A stretch of DNA of 64,000 bases from Octadecabacter algicola. GTDB lineage: Bacteria > Pseudomonadota > Alphaproteobacteria > Rhodobacterales > Rhodobacteraceae. Location of the stretch: contig NZ_JAKGAR010000003.1 in the NCBI RefSeq assembly GCF_021532625.1, positions 620,001-684,000 of the forward strand, given 5' to 3'. The notes beneath the pieces were generated by a model. That model made no database searches, had not been told where the DNA came from, and saw nothing but the letters and a program-made list of their open reading frames with translations. Both the position numbers and the translations under genes were made by a program. Shown piece by piece: positions 62,942 to 64,000 of the stretch (the first letter of the stretch is position 1; every line of letters begins with the position of its first letter).

Positions 62942-64000
62942 CGGCGAGGGTCATCCCTTCGATCATCAGGCTTGGAATAATGCGACCCATATGGGCGCGG
63001 CCGTCGTTAGATGGGATAATCCGCGCTAGCATCTCAAGCAGATTTCCCGCTACCGTGCATTCATTGATGGGGTAGGCGATTTCGCCGTTCTCGATCCAGA
63101 AACCGGATGCGCCGCGGGAATAGTCACCGGTGTTCGGGTTAATGGTGGACCCAATCATAGACGTAATGAGGAGCCCTGTGCCCATGTCGCGGATGATCTC
63201 TTCGGGGGAGGCCTTGCCCGGAGTAAGTTCCAGGTGAGACACTGTAGGAGAAGGTGGGCCTGAAGTGCCGCGTGACGCGCTGCCGGTGCTGGGCAAACCT
63301 AGTTTGCGACCTGTCGCGAGGTCTAAGGTCCAACCTGTCAGGACACCGTCGTCGATGATCTTGCGTCGAGCGGTTGGTAGGCCTTCGCCATCAAACAACC
63401 GCGACCCAGCCACACGAGGGCGATGCGGTGTTTCGGTCAAGTCTATGCCTTCGGGCAGGACGCGTTCGTCGTTTTTTCCGAGCAGCCAAGATGACCCCCG
63501 CGCAATTGCGGCGCCGTTACTGGCTGACAGTAAGTGCCCAATCAGTGACCCTGCGATACGTTCGTCAAACAAGACCGGATAGGTCCCTGTCTGCGGTTTA
63601 CGTGCGCCATGACGTGCAACGGCCCGTTCCCCTGCCATGCGGCCAATGTCATCCGCCGCGCGCATGTCAGAGAGATGGATTCGACTGTCATGGTCATAGT
63701 CGCGTTCCATCTCAGAACCGCTGCCAGCAATCGCCACGGCGCTGATGGAGTGGCCTGTGCTTTGAGAACCAGCGGAAAAACCGTTGCTTGTGGCAAGGTG
63801 AACTTGCCGACGACCATACCCGGCTGAGGCGGATTGCACTTGCGCAACCCCTTCTATGGATTGCGCTGCTTCTTCGGCGATACGGGCCTGTTCTTGAAGC
63901 CATTCGGGGGTGGGTTCTGGGCCATTGTCGATCAGATCAAGGCGGCTGACATCAAGGTCTGTTGCCAGTTGCGAAGGGTCCGCAATGCCTGCATGCGGAT
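62934..64000 (-). CDS. pmbA: TldD/PmbA-family metalloprotease subunit (PmbA/TldE-like), 5' end outside the window
   Basis: About 355 residues of a gene whose start lies beyond base 64000; the frame is open to the edge (PHAGIADPSQLATDLDVS). Visible PmbA-type features: VQSASAGYGRRQVHLATSNGF, shortened, then SGSEMERDYDHDSRI, the GLPTARRKIIDDGVLTGW segment, GLLITSMIGSTINPNTGDYSRGASGFWIENG and the closing NLLEMLARIIPSNDGRAHM. The HExxxH motif of TldD is absent in the seen part, which fits the PmbA (TldE) subunit. It works with TldD in peptide maturation. Stop overlaps the CysQ-like start. Confidence 0.9.
   Translation of the reverse strand, partial: PHAGIADPSQLATDLDVSRLDLIDNGPEPTPEWLQEQARIAEEAAQSIEGVAQVQSASAGYGRRQVHLATSNGFSAGSQSTGHSISAVAIAGSGSEMERDYDHDSRIHLSDMRAADDIGRMAGERAVARHGARKPQTGTYPVLFDERIAGSLIGHLLSASNGAAIARGSSWLLGKNDERVLPEGIDLTETPHRPRVAGSRLFDGEGLPTARRKIIDDGVLTGWTLDLATGRKLGLPSTGSASRGTSGPPSPTVSHLELTPGKASPEEIIRDMGTGLLITSMIGSTINPNTGDYSRGASGFWIENGEIAYPINECTVAGNLLEMLARIIPSNDGRAHMGRIIPSLMIEGMTLAGA

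Overview
The window looks like a chromosomal stretch from an alphaproteobacterium of the Rhodobacteraceae (Roseobacter type). Indicators are a CcrM-type GANTC methylase preceded by clustered GANTC sites, a DUF4170 gene between waaA and a cysQ-like gene, an alkB alkane hydroxylase, a DciA helicase loader next to mutY, and an L-rhamnose locus in the rhizobial rhaDI / rhaRSTPQUK arrangement. No species name can be read from the sequence.

Layout. 0-4.7 kb: a glucosyl-3-phosphoglycerate synthase-like gene (runs off the left edge), a GH13_18 phosphorylase, a small unknown protein, a LacI-type regulator and tRNA-Arg(CCT). 4.9-12 kb: accessory island with an AAA+ ATPase, a SWIM zinc-finger protein coupled to an 895-residue helical-repeat protein, and an ArsR/SRPBCC pair. 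The SWIM pair and the ArsR pair each sit between direct repeats (113 and 76 bp exact). 12-22.7 kb: complete L-rhamnose uptake and catabolism locus, with two divergent units around a phased operator array. 22.7-25.6 kb: small tyrosine recombinase, small membrane protein and an SDR enzyme, separated by copies of a degenerate intergenic repeat. 25.6-33.4 kb: phosphorus block with a Na/Pi cotransporter, a glycerophosphodiesterase, a ugpBAEC transporter and a divergent LysR regulator. 33.7-48.7 kb: accessory DNA bounded by Tn7-like genes, with tniQ at the left and tnsA-tnsB-tnsC at the right; between them lie a DUF1611/alanine-racemase-like pair, a LysE-type exporter operon with a divergent TetR regulator, a chorismate mutase pseudogene and hypothetical genes. 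49-51.7 kb: two paralogous Tat-signal proteins, a membrane-anchored winged-helix regulator and secreted small proteins. 51.9-64 kb: conserved core (a 52-residue protein, rnhB, ccrM, galE, alkB, mutY, dciA, a DsbA-like gene, a CoA-transferase, lpxK, waaA, DUF4170, cysQ-like, pmbA running off the right edge).

How it works together. Rhamnose enters through RhaSTPQ, is phosphorylated during or after uptake with RhaK, and is processed by RhaU, RhaI and the fused aldolase/dehydrogenase RhaD under RhaR. The ugp genes and the phosphodiesterase would deliver glycerol-3-phosphate and phosphate.

The most unusual features are: (i) a degenerate intergenic repeat family found at about ten sites between 6 and 44 kb and not seen from 45 to 64 kb; (ii) a Tn7-like tnsABC set whose TnsA keeps the E and D positions but has Arg where the catalytic Lys is expected, with tniQ 9 kb away in the opposite orientation; (iii) the AAA+/SWIM/helical-repeat island. 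Starts given here often differ from the longest open frame and are justified individually. No homology search was possible, so family names rest on motif recognition.
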